From contig CAVUMR010000002.1 in assembly GCA_963742715.1 (NCBI GenBank), forward strand, positions 434,001 to 498,000: a stretch of 64,000 nucleotides of DNA. Direction: 5' to 3'. The notes below the pieces were generated by a model that was not told the DNA's origin, ran no database searches, and was given only the letters and a program-made list of their open reading frames with translations. Position numbers and translations under genes: made by a program. Within the stretch, counting starts at the first letter, position 1. Each line of letters starts with the position of its first letter. Shown piece by piece: positions 18,737-29,331 of this stretch. Source of the DNA: CAVUMR01 sp963742715. Its GTDB lineage: Bacteria; Actinomycetota; Actinomycetes; Mycobacteriales; Micromonosporaceae.

Positions 18737-20062
18737 TTACTTACTTGCGATGATCTTTTCGAGTTCCGCCTGCATGTCCTTCAACGCCTGGTCCGACGTC
18801 TTGGCTCCGGTGAGCGCGGCGTACGCGTTCTCCTCGATCGCGGCGGTCGCGTCGCCGTAGTGCACCACCTTCGGCCGCGGTACGGCGCTCAGGATGGACT
18901 CCTTGAGCACCGGCAGGTACGGGAACTGCTTCTGCAGCGCCGGGTCGTCGTACAGCTCGCCGTACACCGGGGCGAGCGAGTTCTTCTGCAGGTTCGTGCG
19001 CTCGTTCTCGACGCTGGTGAACCACTTCATGAAGTCGAGCGCGCTCGCCTTGTTCTTGGTGTACTTGCTGATCGCCAGGTTGTGTCCGCCGAGGCTGGAC
19101 TTGCCCGGGCCGTCCAGACCGGGCAGCGGCGCGACGGCGAACTTGCCGTTGACCTTCGACGAGCCGTCGGTGGCGCCGGCCAGCGCGTAGATGTACGGCC
19201 ACTGGCGGTGGAAGATCAGCCGACCCTCCTGGAAGGCGCGCCGGCCCTCCTCCTCCTTGTAGGTGATGGCGTCGTGCGAAATGACCTTCGACTTGAAGCC
19301 GTTCACCAGGAAGTCGAGGCCCTTCTTGGCCTCGGGGGTGTCGACGTTGGCCTTGCCGTCCTCACCCACGACCTCGCCGCCGGCGGAGTTGACCGCCTCG
19401 GAGAAGTTGACCGTGAGGCCCTCGTACTTCTCGTACTGACCGGCGAAGCAGCTCATGCTCTTGCCGGCGGGCAGGGCCTGGATCTTCTTGCAGTCGGCCT
19501 CCATGTCGGCCCACGTCTTCGGCGGCTCGGCGATGCCGGCCTGCTGCAGCAGATCCTTGCGGTAGTAGAGCATTCCGCCGTCCGACGCATAGGGCACGGC
19601 GTACAGCTTGTTGAAGTACTTCGCCGTCTCGATCACCGGCGGGAGAATCTTGTCCACCGGGATCTCCGACTCGGGGATCTGCTCGATCCAGCCGTTCGCG
19701 GCGAACTCGGCCGTCCAGACCACGTCCAGGTTGAGTACCGCGTACGTGGTGGACTTGGTCTGGGCGTTCTGGATCATCTGCTGCCGCTGCGCGTCCGCGT
19801 CCTCGGGCAGCTCAGCCAGCTTGGCCTTCTCGTCCGGGTGGTCCTTGTTCCAGATGTCGATGATGCCCTGGAGCGTGCCGCTGGTGTCCTTGCCGGTGGC
19901 GAACACGATCTCGCCGCGCCCGGAGAGCTTGCCGCTGTCCTTCGTTCCGGTGGTCTCCGTCGAGCTGCCGCAAGCGGCGAGCGCGAGCAGTGCCACGGTG
20001 CCAAGCGCCGTGATCACTCGGAGGGTCGGCGTGCCCGACTTGGGCGTACGCCTAGGTCGCAT
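18737..20062 (-). CDS. carbohydrate ABC transporter solute-binding lipoprotein
   Basis: The protein has 441 residues from ATG 20062, preceded by GGAAGGAG; an ORF start at 20080 lies upstream of that site. A lipoprotein signal peptide ends in LLALAACGS, with the cysteine as lipid anchor at about residue 30. The body is a family-1 extracellular sugar-binding domain (ADMEADCKKIQ, YALAGATDGSSKVNGKF, PLPGLDG). Synteny with the trehalose enzyme suggests a maltose- or trehalose-type substrate, as for LpqY-SugABC, but the binding site cannot be read from sequence. First gene of the importer operon. Confidence 0.9.
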   Translation of the reverse strand: MRPRRTPKSGTPTLRVITALGTVALLALAACGSSTETTGTKDSGKLSGRGEIVFATGKDTSGTLQGIIDIWNKDHPDEKAKLAELPEDADAQRQQMIQNAQTKSTTYAVLNLDVVWTAEFAANGWIEQIPESEIPVDKILPPVIETAKYFNKLYAVPYASDGGMLYYRKDLLQQAGIAEPPKTWADMEADCKKIQALPAGKSMSCFAGQYEKYEGLTVNFSEAVNSAGGEVVGEDGKANVDTPEAKKGLDFLVNGFKSKVISHDAITYKEEEGRRAFQEGRLIFHRQWPYIYALAGATDGSSKVNGKFAVAPLPGLDGPGKSSLGGHNLAISKYTKNKASALDFMKWFTSVENERTNLQKNSLAPVYGELYDDPALQKQFPYLPVLKESILSAVPRPKVVHYGDATAAIEENAYAALTGAKTSDQALKDMQAELEKIIASK

Positions 20063-20588
20063 GGGTGTTGCTCCTTCCACGTTCGGCTTCGTCCCCGCTT
20101 ACGGCCGTTCCGGTGTCGCCGAATTGCTGGCCGGTCCCGACCCGGGCGCACCGCATACCGCGTACGGCGGTAGAGAGGCGTGAAATCGCCTCAACATCCA
20201 ATCGTTCAGCGTGCAGGCGCGCAACCACCGTCACAGTCCTGTCGCCAGAGTGTTGGAATACGGCGTCAGGTATTACGTGACCTGCGGATAAACCGGGAGA
20301 CCGGCGCGACTGCCAGCCGATTGCCGCTGCTTACGAGAGTTGTATAGCTACGATTAGTAACTGCGACGATGGTGTGGTTCGTGCCTCCCGGTACAGCGTC
20401 GCATCGAGCCGCCCCGCTGGGGGGGAATACCGCCCGGCCTGCAAGGATTGGCATTTCGGGGACGGCGCAAGGCTTGGCCCCGCACCAGGTCACCCGACGG
20501 ACATCGCTCCGCAGCGGGGACAAAAGCGCCCGCCGCGGGACGGCGGGTATCGGTAAACACACGGCGTATCGCGGAGGAAACACCCACT
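20063..20588. other. 526-bp divergent promoter region between sugar transporter and ettA
   Basis: This gap is less GC-rich than its surroundings. For ettA a plausible promoter is TTGCCG at 20321-20326, a 16-base spacer and TATAGC at 20343-20348, which would give a leader of about 230 bases. An imperfect dyad CAGGT-N8-ACCTG lies at 20267-20284 and could be an operator for the minus-strand sugar operon. The ettA ribosome site GGAGG is at about 20573. No convincing gene was found here; open frames through it are non-coding extensions of ettA frames. Confidence 0.5.
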
Positions 20589-22265
<1,677 letters not shown>

Positions 22266-22274
22266 CGGCCTGCC

Positions 22275-22685
22275 ATGCGGCACGTCCACCACACCCAGCT
22301 GCGCTGGTCGGATCCGGACATGCTGGGTCACCTGAACCACGCCCGGTTCCTGAGCCTGTTCGAGGACGCCCGGATGTCGCTGGCCGCGGCGTCCCCGACC
22401 GGACAGCCCGGGGCGCCGGACAGTCGCGGCTGCATCGCGGCGCGGGTGGCGGTGGACTATCTCGCCCAGGTGACGTACGAACCCGGCCTGGCCATGCGGG
22501 TGGAGACCTGGGTGGGCCGCATCGGCCGGTCCTCCTGGACGCTGTGGGCCGAGATGTACGGCCGGGAGAACGAACCGGTGGCGCGCTGCGAGTGCGTACT
22601 GGTGGCGTTCTCGTACCGGGACGACAAGTCGCGCCCGCTCGACGACGACGAGCGCGACTTCTGGTCGGGGTACGTGGAGGCCTGA
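22275..22685 (+). CDS. 4HBT-fold acyl-CoA thioesterase
   Basis: The protein has 136 residues in one hot-dog domain. The start HTQLRWSDPDMLGHLNHAR carries the DxxGHxN catalytic pattern of 4-hydroxybenzoyl-CoA thioesterases, followed by the long helix FLSLFEDARMSL. It probably hydrolyses a medium-chain or branched acyl-CoA. It begins nine bases after ettA and ends one base before a second thioesterase of the same fold, so the three form one transcription unit. The M. tuberculosis ettA homologue is, as I recall, followed by a thioesterase-like gene too. Confidence 0.85.
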   Translation: MRHVHHTQLRWSDPDMLGHLNHARFLSLFEDARMSLAAASPTGQPGAPDSRGCIAARVAVDYLAQVTYEPGLAMRVETWVGRIGRSSWTLWAEMYGRENEPVARCECVLVAFSYRDDKSRPLDDDERDFWSGYVEA

Positions 22686-22686
22686 C

Positions 22687-23136
22687 GTGGCGCGGTTCAG
22701 CTACGACTGCGCGCTGCGGTGGTCGGACATGGACGCGTACGGGCACGTCAACAACGCCCGCTTCCTCACTTTGTACGAGGAGGCGCGAGCCGCGCTGATG
22801 TTCGTGGCGGCGCGGGAAGTCGGGATCACCACGCTGGAGGAGGGCGTGGTGATCTCCCGGCACGAGATCGACTACGTCCGGCCGATCGACTATGGCGACC
22901 CGGTACGGATCGAGCTGTGGGTGGCGGAGATCCGCAACGCGACGTTCACGGTCGGGTACGAACTGTTCGACGACGGTCAACTGGCGAGCCGGGCCCGGAC
23001 CGTGCTGGTGCCGTACGACCTGTCCGCCGGCCGGCCGCGCCGGCTGGCCGCCGCCGAACGCGAGTTCCTCGGCCGGTACACGGACAGCACCGGCGGCCCG
23101 GCGAGCGGCGGCCCGGCAAGCGGCGGTGCGGCGTGA
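22687..23136 (+). CDS. second tandem 4HBT-fold acyl-CoA thioesterase
   Basis: The protein has 149 residues and a GTG start. The motif RWSDMDAYGHVNNARFL is the classical DxxGHVNN signature, stronger than in the preceding gene. The two proteins look like a tandem duplication and may form a heteromer. The C-terminus ends in a short GGPAS-type repeat (15 bases per unit), placed at the gene border like other repeats in this window. Its TGA overlaps the GTG of the next gene (GTGA). Confidence 0.88.
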   Translation: MARFSYDCALRWSDMDAYGHVNNARFLTLYEEARAALMFVAAREVGITTLEEGVVISRHEIDYVRPIDYGDPVRIELWVAEIRNATFTVGYELFDDGQLASRARTVLVPYDLSAGRPRRLAAAEREFLGRYTDSTGGPASGGPASGGAA

Positions 23137-23759
23137 CCGGTCCGGTGGTGGACCCGCCGGGCGTACCGGACGCCGCCGCCTACCTCGCCCGGCTGTTGCG
23201 GCTGGACCCGACCGCGGTGGTGCGGATTCGTCCGGCCGGTACCGGCCAGGTGGCCCTGTGGGCGCGGTTGCCGTTCGAGGTGCTGGTCACCCGGGTCGTA
23301 CCGTCCGGCCTCGAGACTGACGTGACGGTCCGCGCGGACGCGCTGCTCGACGTGCTGGAGGCCGGTACCGGCGGGCTGCCGACCCGGATGGACGCGGACT
23401 GGCGCGGCCCGCTGCCGCCGCCGACGAGCCGGGTGCTCGAGCGGGTACCGGCCGACGCGGTGCGCCGGGTGGCGCTCGCCGCCGGCGAGACGGTACGCGC
23501 CGCCACCGGCCGTGGCCTGGGCGAACGGGTGGTCCGCGACGCGGTACTGGACCACGTCGCGCTCACCGTGCAGGCCGGTGAGGAGCGGGCCGAGGTGCCG
23601 GTACGGATGGTGCAGGGCCTGGTCCGGATGGGTTTCCTGGCCGAGGACGCGGTACGCGTGTGCCGGGCTGGCGGGTGGCTCGGGATCGATGCCACCTACG
23701 GGAGCGTGTGGTACCGGTCGAGTCTCGGCTTGTCACCCATTCGGGTTAATCCGCACTGA
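23133..23759 (+). CDS. conserved actinobacterial protein of unknown function
   Basis: The protein has 208 residues from GTG 23133, which overlaps the thioesterase stop (GTGA). There is no signal peptide or membrane segment. Its pattern is alternating strand and helix: TAVVRIRPAGTGQVALWARLP, then a DxWRGPLPPPT segment, then a helical C-terminal half with VRMVQGLVRMGFL. I do not recognise a catalytic motif. Its place after ettA and a thioesterase parallels a hypothetical gene of similar size in mycobacteria. It could act with the thioesterases, but this is only context. Confidence 0.7.
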   Translation: MTGPVVDPPGVPDAAAYLARLLRLDPTAVVRIRPAGTGQVALWARLPFEVLVTRVVPSGLETDVTVRADALLDVLEAGTGGLPTRMDADWRGPLPPPTSRVLERVPADAVRRVALAAGETVRAATGRGLGERVVRDAVLDHVALTVQAGEERAEVPVRMVQGLVRMGFLAEDAVRVCRAGGWLGIDATYGSVWYRSSLGLSPIRVNPH

Positions 23760-23795
23760 ACCGAACGGGCTGATGTCCGACAGCTTGGATCCGAT

Positions 23796-23811
23796 CCGGC
23801 CGATCGGCCGG
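23796..23811. terminator. 16-bp perfect palindrome after the ettA gene cluster
   Basis: CCGGCCGATCGGCCGG is fully self-complementary and lies 37 bases after the stop of the last gene in the ettA cluster. It is short and has no loop, so it may be a protein site or part of a terminator. Confidence 0.35.
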
Positions 23812-23864
23812 TACCTTCTGTTCCCGGGCCGCCTGGCCCTCTTGGGGGAACAGGGAGCGCGCTT

Positions 23865-24737
23865 ATGCCGTGGTGGCGCAGGCACGATGACGGGGCCGAG
23901 AGCCGCCCCCTGGAACGGCCGGGAGTGCCCGCGCCGAGACCGGGCAACACCGCTCGGCCGCCGGCGGAGCAGCCCGACAGCGTCCCCGACGCGTCCGGTT
24001 GGGCCGGTGCGGACACCGGTACCCCTGATCCGTGGGCCGAGCTGAGTGGCTGGCCGACCGTCGCCGAATGGCCGGCGGAGTACGACGAGCGCCTCGCTGC
24101 CCCGCACATCGACACGGTGACCAGCAGCGGCTGGACCAGCACCCCGCCGCTCGACACGGTCACCAGCAGCGGCTGGACGGACATCTCGGCACCGGACCGC
24201 GCCGCCGGACTGACCGGCACGGCGTGGCCGTCCGAGGCGGAGATCGCGGCGAGCGTGCTGGACCGCGCCGAGCGCGCCGGGCTGGATGTGGTCGGCACCG
24301 ACCGGGTCACCCCGGCAGCCGTCGAAGCGGTCACGATGAGCCGGCTCGTCGACTCGCTGCGCCGGCTGGGCATCCGGTACCTCACCGATCCGGACGGCAA
24401 CCTGCTCGCCCTGTGGGAGCGGCACGCCGTGCTGTTCGCGCTGGAAGGACCCGAGAGCGACATCCTGGTGATGCGGGCCCGGGCGCTCGCCACCGTGCCG
24501 CCGGAGTGGGCCGACCGCACCTTCGCGTCGCTGAACGAGTGGAACCGCACCCGGCGCTTCCTGAAGGCGTACGTCGGCGACCCGACCGAGCGCGGCCAGC
24601 TCCCGTTGTACGCGGAAATGCAGGTACCGCTGATTCCGGGCGCGCACGACGGCCTGCTCGACGAGCTGGTCGACTGCGCCGCCGCGGTCTCCGGCGCCTG
24701 GGCCGATTGGCTGCACGACGAAGGAGCCGTGCTCTAG
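23865..24737 (+). CDS. YbjN-domain protein (type III secretion chaperone-like fold)
   Basis: The protein has 290 residues. Residues 1-110 are a low-complexity acidic region with two nearly identical copies of DTVTSSGWT(S/D) about 15 residues apart. The folded part (residues ~150-285) has the YbjN pattern: LVDSLRRLGIRYLTDPDGNLLALWE, ANFSLNEWN-like ADRTFASLNEWNRTRRFLKAYV, and a closing helix with DWLHDE. YbjN-like proteins resemble tetratricopeptide or secretion chaperones and bind other proteins. Function here is unknown. It is cytoplasmic and has its own upstream region. Confidence 0.7.
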   Translation: MPWWRRHDDGAESRPLERPGVPAPRPGNTARPPAEQPDSVPDASGWAGADTGTPDPWAELSGWPTVAEWPAEYDERLAAPHIDTVTSSGWTSTPPLDTVTSSGWTDISAPDRAAGLTGTAWPSEAEIAASVLDRAERAGLDVVGTDRVTPAAVEAVTMSRLVDSLRRLGIRYLTDPDGNLLALWERHAVLFALEGPESDILVMRARALATVPPEWADRTFASLNEWNRTRRFLKAYVGDPTERGQLPLYAEMQVPLIPGAHDGLLDELVDCAAAVSGAWADWLHDEGAVL

Positions 24738-24801
24738 CTCTCGGCCAGGTGGCTGGATATGGTTCGCCCGAGGATGACCGGTTCATCACTAAGGGGCGGA
24801 C

Positions 24802-26310
24802 ATGCGACGGCACGCGCGCTATGGAATCGCGGCGGTCGCCGCGCTCATGCTCACCCTCCCGTTGACGTCCATGCCGGCGGGCGCGGCGCAAGTGACCGGG
24901 GCCGGTTCCGCCGGCATCGGTGACCCGTACTACCCGGACTACGGCAACGGCGGGTACGACGTCTCCCACTATGACCTGCGGCTGCGGTACGACCCGGTGA
25001 CCGATCACCTGCAGGGGACCGCGACGCTGCTGGCCAAGGCCACCGAGGAGCTCGACAGCTTCAACCTCGACTTCGCGTTGACGGTCAGCTCGGTACGGGT
25101 GAACAACCGGGTGGCCGCGTTCGCCGCCGAGGGCCCGCACGAGCTGGTGGTCACCCCGGCGGCAGCGCTGACCGCCGGCCAGAACCTGACGATCGTGGTG
25201 GAGTACTCCGGTACCCCGTCCGAGGTCGAGGTGTACGGCTTCACCTCGTGGGCGCGTACGCCGGACGGCGCGGTGGCCTCCAACGAGCCGGAGGTCGCCT
25301 GGTGGTGGTACCCGAGCAACGACCATCCGTTGGACAAGGCGACGTTCGACATCTCGGTGCTGGTACCCGAGGGCACCAGCGTGGTCAGCAACGGAATGCT
25401 CACCGGCACCAGTCCGGAGCCCGCTGGCGTGCGCTGGAGCTGGCGGGAGACCAAGCCGATGGCCACCTATCTCGCGCTGCTCGTGGTGGGTGACTTCGAG
25501 GTGCGTACCGACACCACGGACAGTGGCCTGCCGGTCGTGACGGCGTACTCCAACCAGGCCGATCCGGCCAGCATCGAGGCCGCGAAGGCGAGCGTGGAGC
25601 GCACCCCCGAGGTGATCGACTGGGCCAGCGACCTGTTCGGGCCGTACCCGTTCGACGCGGTCGGCGGCGTGGTGCCCAACGTGACGTTCCGGTTCTCGGT
25701 GGAGGACCAGACCCGGCCGATGTTCAGCCCGCACAAGTTCGAGCAGGGCTCGAACATGTACCTGGTCACGCACGAGAACGCGCACCAGTGGTTCGGCGAC
25801 TCGGTGTCGGTGGCCGGGTGGCGGAACATTTGGCTGAACGAGGGGTTCGCCAGCTACGCCGAGTGGCTGTGGTCGGAGACGCACGGCGAGGGCAGCGCGC
25901 AGGAGGTCTTCGACTACACCTACGCGTCGATCCCGGCCGACGACGAGTTCTGGCAGGTCAAGGTGGGTGACCCGGGGCCGGAGAACCAGTTCGACGGCGC
26001 GATCTACGACCGGGGCGCGATGTGCCTGCACATGTTGCGCAACGCCGTCGGTGACGACGTGTTCTTCGACATCCTGCGCGGCTGGACGGCCGACCACCGG
26101 TACGGCAACGGCACGATCGAGGAGTTCATCGCGCTGGCCGAGGAGCGGTCCGGGCAGGACCTGGGGGAGTTGTTCGACACCTGGCTGTTCACCCCGGGCA
26201 AGCCGGCGCTGGACTCCTCGGCCGCGGCCAGGATCGCCGGCGGTCCGGTGCGACCGGCGTCCTGGACGAAGCTGCGGCAGGCGGCCGCGTCGGTGCGCGC
26301 GCCGCGGTGA
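24802..26310 (+). CDS. secreted M1-family metallopeptidase
   Basis: The protein has 502 residues. A signal peptide (MRRHARYGIAAVAALMLTL... to AGAA) directs export. The zinc motif HENAH lies in THENAHQWFGDSVSV near residue 325 and the third ligand in NIWLNEGFASYAEW. The usual GxMEN is altered to a VEDQTRPM segment, as in the short actinobacterial M1 group. Length is about half of PepN, lacking the C-terminal helical domain. It is predicted to be an extracellular aminopeptidase. It converges with a second M1 gene 16 bases away. Confidence 0.9.
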   Translation: MRRHARYGIAAVAALMLTLPLTSMPAGAAQVTGAGSAGIGDPYYPDYGNGGYDVSHYDLRLRYDPVTDHLQGTATLLAKATEELDSFNLDFALTVSSVRVNNRVAAFAAEGPHELVVTPAAALTAGQNLTIVVEYSGTPSEVEVYGFTSWARTPDGAVASNEPEVAWWWYPSNDHPLDKATFDISVLVPEGTSVVSNGMLTGTSPEPAGVRWSWRETKPMATYLALLVVGDFEVRTDTTDSGLPVVTAYSNQADPASIEAAKASVERTPEVIDWASDLFGPYPFDAVGGVVPNVTFRFSVEDQTRPMFSPHKFEQGSNMYLVTHENAHQWFGDSVSVAGWRNIWLNEGFASYAEWLWSETHGEGSAQEVFDYTYASIPADDEFWQVKVGDPGPENQFDGAIYDRGAMCLHMLRNAVGDDVFFDILRGWTADHRYGNGTIEEFIALAEERSGQDLGELFDTWLFTPGKPALDSSAAARIAGGPVRPASWTKLRQAAASVRAPR

Positions 26311-26329
26311 GCCGGGCCGGCCGGCTCAC
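26307..26329. terminator. bidirectional hairpin overlapping both convergent stop codons
   Basis: GTGAGCCGG at 26307-26315 pairs with CCGGCTCAC at 26321-26329 across a 5-base loop. The TGA of the plus-strand M1 gene (26308-26310) and the stop of the minus-strand M1 gene (26326-26328) are both inside the stem. Confidence 0.65.
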
Positions 26330-27822
26330 TCCGGCGTCGTCGGGGAGTCCAGCCAGCGGTTGACCAGGTCGGTGAAGTCCTCGCCGGTGTACCGGTTGAG
26401 CCAGCGCACGAACGAGGCGCGGTCCTGCTGGGTGTTGCGGTGCTCGCTGACCCAGGCGCGGATCGTGGCGAAGAACTTCTCGTCGCCGAGCTTGTGCCGG
26501 AGCTGGTCGAGCATCAGCGCCGGGCACAGGTACACGTTGGAGGTGGCGAACCGGTCCGGCCGGTAGTGGCCCGGCGGGCCGTAGTCGCGGCGCAGCTTCG
26601 CGTCCCGGTCGCGCCACTCGGCCAGCTCGTCGGCGAGCTTGAGGTGACCGGCGTCCGCGGCGTACAGCACCTGGGCGTACATGGCGAAGCCCTCGTTCAG
26701 CCACAGGTCGGTCCAGCTGCGCGGGGTCACCGCGTCGCCGAACCACTGGTGCGCGAGCTCGTGCAGGAGCACCTCGTCGTACGCCGCCCGCGCGTCGGCC
26801 GACATCCGCCCGGACGGTCCGCCCAGCGTGATCATCGTCTGGGTCTCCATGCCGGACGGCGACGGCACGATCACCACGCCGGCGCTGCGGAACGGGTACC
26901 GCCCGAACCGCTTCTCCAGCCAGCCGATGAGTTCCGGGGTACGCCGCAGCACGTCGAGGATGTCGGTGTGGTCCGCGCGTACCCAGTAGCTGATCGGCAG
27001 CCCGTGCGGTCCGGTGTCGTTCACCCGGCGGAACCGGTCCACCGCGAACGTGACCAGGTAACTCGCGATCGGATCGTCGGAGTGCCAGCGGTAGGTCGCC
27101 TCCCCGGCGGTACGGGTGACGCCGGTGAGCGTGCCGTTGGACACGCCCGACCAGCCGTCCGGCACGGTCACGTCGACGTCGTACAGCGCCTCGTCGGACG
27201 GCTGGTCGTTGACCGGGTACCAGGTGAACGCGCCGTACGGCTCCTGCATGGTCCAGGCCCCGCCGTTGCGGGTGATGACGAAGCCGGTGTTGGGCGCGTC
27301 CGCCCGGGTCGACGGCATCGGTACCGGCGCCGGCCGCCCGTGGTACCGGACGACCAGGATGAGCCGGGTGTCCGCGGCCAGTTGCCGGCGGGCCGGTACG
27401 ACCAGGTCGTCACCGCGACGGGTCGCCGTGACCGGTGCCAGCTGGTCCGCGGACGCGCCCAGTCGTACCTCGTCGACCGCCAGCCGGTGGGCGAAGTCGA
27501 GGATCAGTTCGGTGACCGGTCGGGCCACCCGTACGGCCAGCGTCGCGGTACCGGTCAGTTGCTGCCGGGCCGGTGACCAGGCGAGTTGGAGCTGGTAGTG
27601 CAGGACGTCGAGGGACGGGTTGCCGTACCGCGGGTAGACCGGGTCGGCCACCGGAGTGGACCTGCCGGCCTGGTACGACCCGGGAGCCGACCGTGGCGGC
27701 GGTGCGGACCTGTCCGGGGTACAGCCGGCGGGCAGCGCCGCGACCAGCAGCGTCACGACCATCAGCGCCGCGCGCGGGGGGCCGGCGGGCACCGCGGCCG
27801 CTCTGGTCGGGGTTCTGGCCAC
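26326..27822 (-). CDS. M1-family metallopeptidase, lipoprotein
   Basis: The protein has 498 residues. The N-terminal signal ends in VAALPAGCTP, a lipobox, so it is anchored outside the membrane. The M1 signatures are SGMETQT (GxMEN equivalent), LLHELAHQWFGDAV and DLWLNEGFAMY. It is similar in design to the convergent neighbour but not close in sequence, so the pair is an old duplication or two acquisitions. It is expected to trim N-terminal residues from extracellular peptides. The start has only a weak ribosome site. Confidence 0.9.
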   Translation of the reverse strand: MARTPTRAAAVPAGPPRAALMVVTLLVAALPAGCTPDRSAPPPRSAPGSYQAGRSTPVADPVYPRYGNPSLDVLHYQLQLAWSPARQQLTGTATLAVRVARPVTELILDFAHRLAVDEVRLGASADQLAPVTATRRGDDLVVPARRQLAADTRLILVVRYHGRPAPVPMPSTRADAPNTGFVITRNGGAWTMQEPYGAFTWYPVNDQPSDEALYDVDVTVPDGWSGVSNGTLTGVTRTAGEATYRWHSDDPIASYLVTFAVDRFRRVNDTGPHGLPISYWVRADHTDILDVLRRTPELIGWLEKRFGRYPFRSAGVVIVPSPSGMETQTMITLGGPSGRMSADARAAYDEVLLHELAHQWFGDAVTPRSWTDLWLNEGFAMYAQVLYAADAGHLKLADELAEWRDRDAKLRRDYGPPGHYRPDRFATSNVYLCPALMLDQLRHKLGDEKFFATIRAWVSEHRNTQQDRASFVRWLNRYTGEDFTDLVNRWLDSPTTPE

Positions 27823-27956
27823 ACCGCACCTCCGCCGTCCCGGGACCTCCCACGACTGTAGGAGGACGCCCCGGGACGGCGGATCGGTGGCCGGGTCTCA
27901 GCTTGGCGTCAGCGCCTCGGCGAGCCCCGGCGGTTCCATTGAAGCGGCGGTCGGCC

Positions 27957-29213
27957 TCAGCTGACCGGGAACGCGGCCACCCGGGCGTGGTACTCGTGCC
28001 CGATCTGGGCGGTGTCGCTGCCCACCAGCAGGCCGCCGGGGTACGAGACGAGGCTCTGCACGCCCACTCCGCGGGTACGAGTCGGGTTCCAGGACAGCGC
28101 CCGGCCGGTGATCGGGTGTACGGCCGCGATGCCTTCCCGCGACACCGCACCGGGGCCGGGGCTCTCGTGGCCGAACGGGTTGTCCATCCAGCGCTGGTGG
28201 CCGCCGACGTACACGGCGCTGCCGGTGACCGACACGGCGTACAGCGAGTCGCCGCCGGTACGGTTCACCCAGGTCGCCTGGCTGTTGGCAGTGCCGGTGT
28301 TCTCCCAGCGGGCCGCGCTGTCGCACATCTTGGTCGGGCCGGAGTACTGGCCGGTGGCGACCACCACGAAGTACGAGTTGTCCGGCGCGAAGTCGATGCC
28401 GCGCAGGTACGTGTCGAAGGCCGGCGCGCACTGGTCGCCGTACTGCTGGGTGGACCAGCCGGTCAGCCGGGCCGGTACGGCACCGGTGTCGATGAACGCG
28501 ATCTGGTACCGGGGCTGCCCGGCCATCCGGGTGAAGGTGCCGTCCACGATCAGGCCGGTACCGCCGGAGGACAGCGCCATCGCCTCGACCCGTAGCCGGC
28601 CCGAGCGCGGCGAGCTGACCTGCAGGTTGAACGTGTTGTCCAAGGCGCCGTTGGTTGGGCTCACCCGCGCCAGCGCCGGTCGCGACACACCGCCCACGGT
28701 GGTGAACGCGCCGCCGAGGTACAGCCGGGTGGCCCGCAGCGCGAGCGCGTGCACCTCACCGCCGGCCACCCGCGGCGTGAACGTGGTGATTACCCCGCCG
28801 TTCGCGCCGGACAGCCGTACCAGCGCGGGGGTGGACAGGCCGTTCACGGCACTGAAGCTGCCGCCGGCGTACACCGTGCCGTCGGTACCGGCGGCCAGTG
28901 CCAGCACCGTTCCGTTGACCGACGGCGCGAACGCCGGGTCGATCTGGCCGGTACCGAGTTGGAAGGAGAACAGGTTGGCCCGCGGTACCGAGCTCACACT
29001 CCCGGCCGCTTGTACCCGGCTGAACCGGCCGCCCACGTACACCCGGTTGCCGACGACCGTCATGGCGTTGACGACACCGTCGAGTACGTGTGGGGTCCAG
29101 TCGACCGGGTTGGCCGAGACAACCTGGGGCTGGGCGACGCCACCGGCGGCCGGCAGCAGGCCGGCGAGTCCGGTTGCGGCGAGCGTGGCCAGTACGAGTA
29201 CCAGTCGGCGCAT
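27957..29213 (-). CDS. secreted delta-60-type beta-propeller protein
   Basis: The protein has 418 residues. A signal peptide (MRRLVLVLATLAATGLAGLL... to GVAQ) is followed by repeats of ~50 residues with the signature VGGRFS, YAGGSFSAVNG, LGGAFTTVGG and VDGTFTRMAG, i.e. the G(G/T)xFTxxGG motif of delta-60 repeats. These make a propeller, typically in surface proteins with a carbohydrate- or protein-binding role. It is the only gene of its unit; the 118-base region upstream is relatively AT-rich and should hold the promoter. Confidence 0.85.
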   Translation of the reverse strand: MRRLVLVLATLAATGLAGLLPAAGGVAQPQVVSANPVDWTPHVLDGVVNAMTVVGNRVYVGGRFSRVQAAGSVSSVPRANLFSFQLGTGQIDPAFAPSVNGTVLALAAGTDGTVYAGGSFSAVNGLSTPALVRLSGANGGVITTFTPRVAGGEVHALALRATRLYLGGAFTTVGGVSRPALARVSPTNGALDNTFNLQVSSPRSGRLRVEAMALSSGGTGLIVDGTFTRMAGQPRYQIAFIDTGAVPARLTGWSTQQYGDQCAPAFDTYLRGIDFAPDNSYFVVVATGQYSGPTKMCDSAARWENTGTANSQATWVNRTGGDSLYAVSVTGSAVYVGGHQRWMDNPFGHESPGPGAVSREGIAAVHPITGRALSWNPTRTRGVGVQSLVSYPGGLLVGSDTAQIGHEYHARVAAFPVS

Positions 29214-29331
29214 CTACGAAACTCCTCGCGAGGTCGACTACGCGACCGCGGGGCTCGCGGTCGAGTAGTCAACGACGACAGGAGCGCTGAGGTTGCTCAG
29301 CGTGTTCCGATAAGTACCACAAGTAACCCAA

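Noticed and set aside
18146..20173. 675-codon plus-strand frame opposite the sugar importer genes
   Set aside because: It is antisense to a clear binding protein and permease with lipobox and EAA loops.
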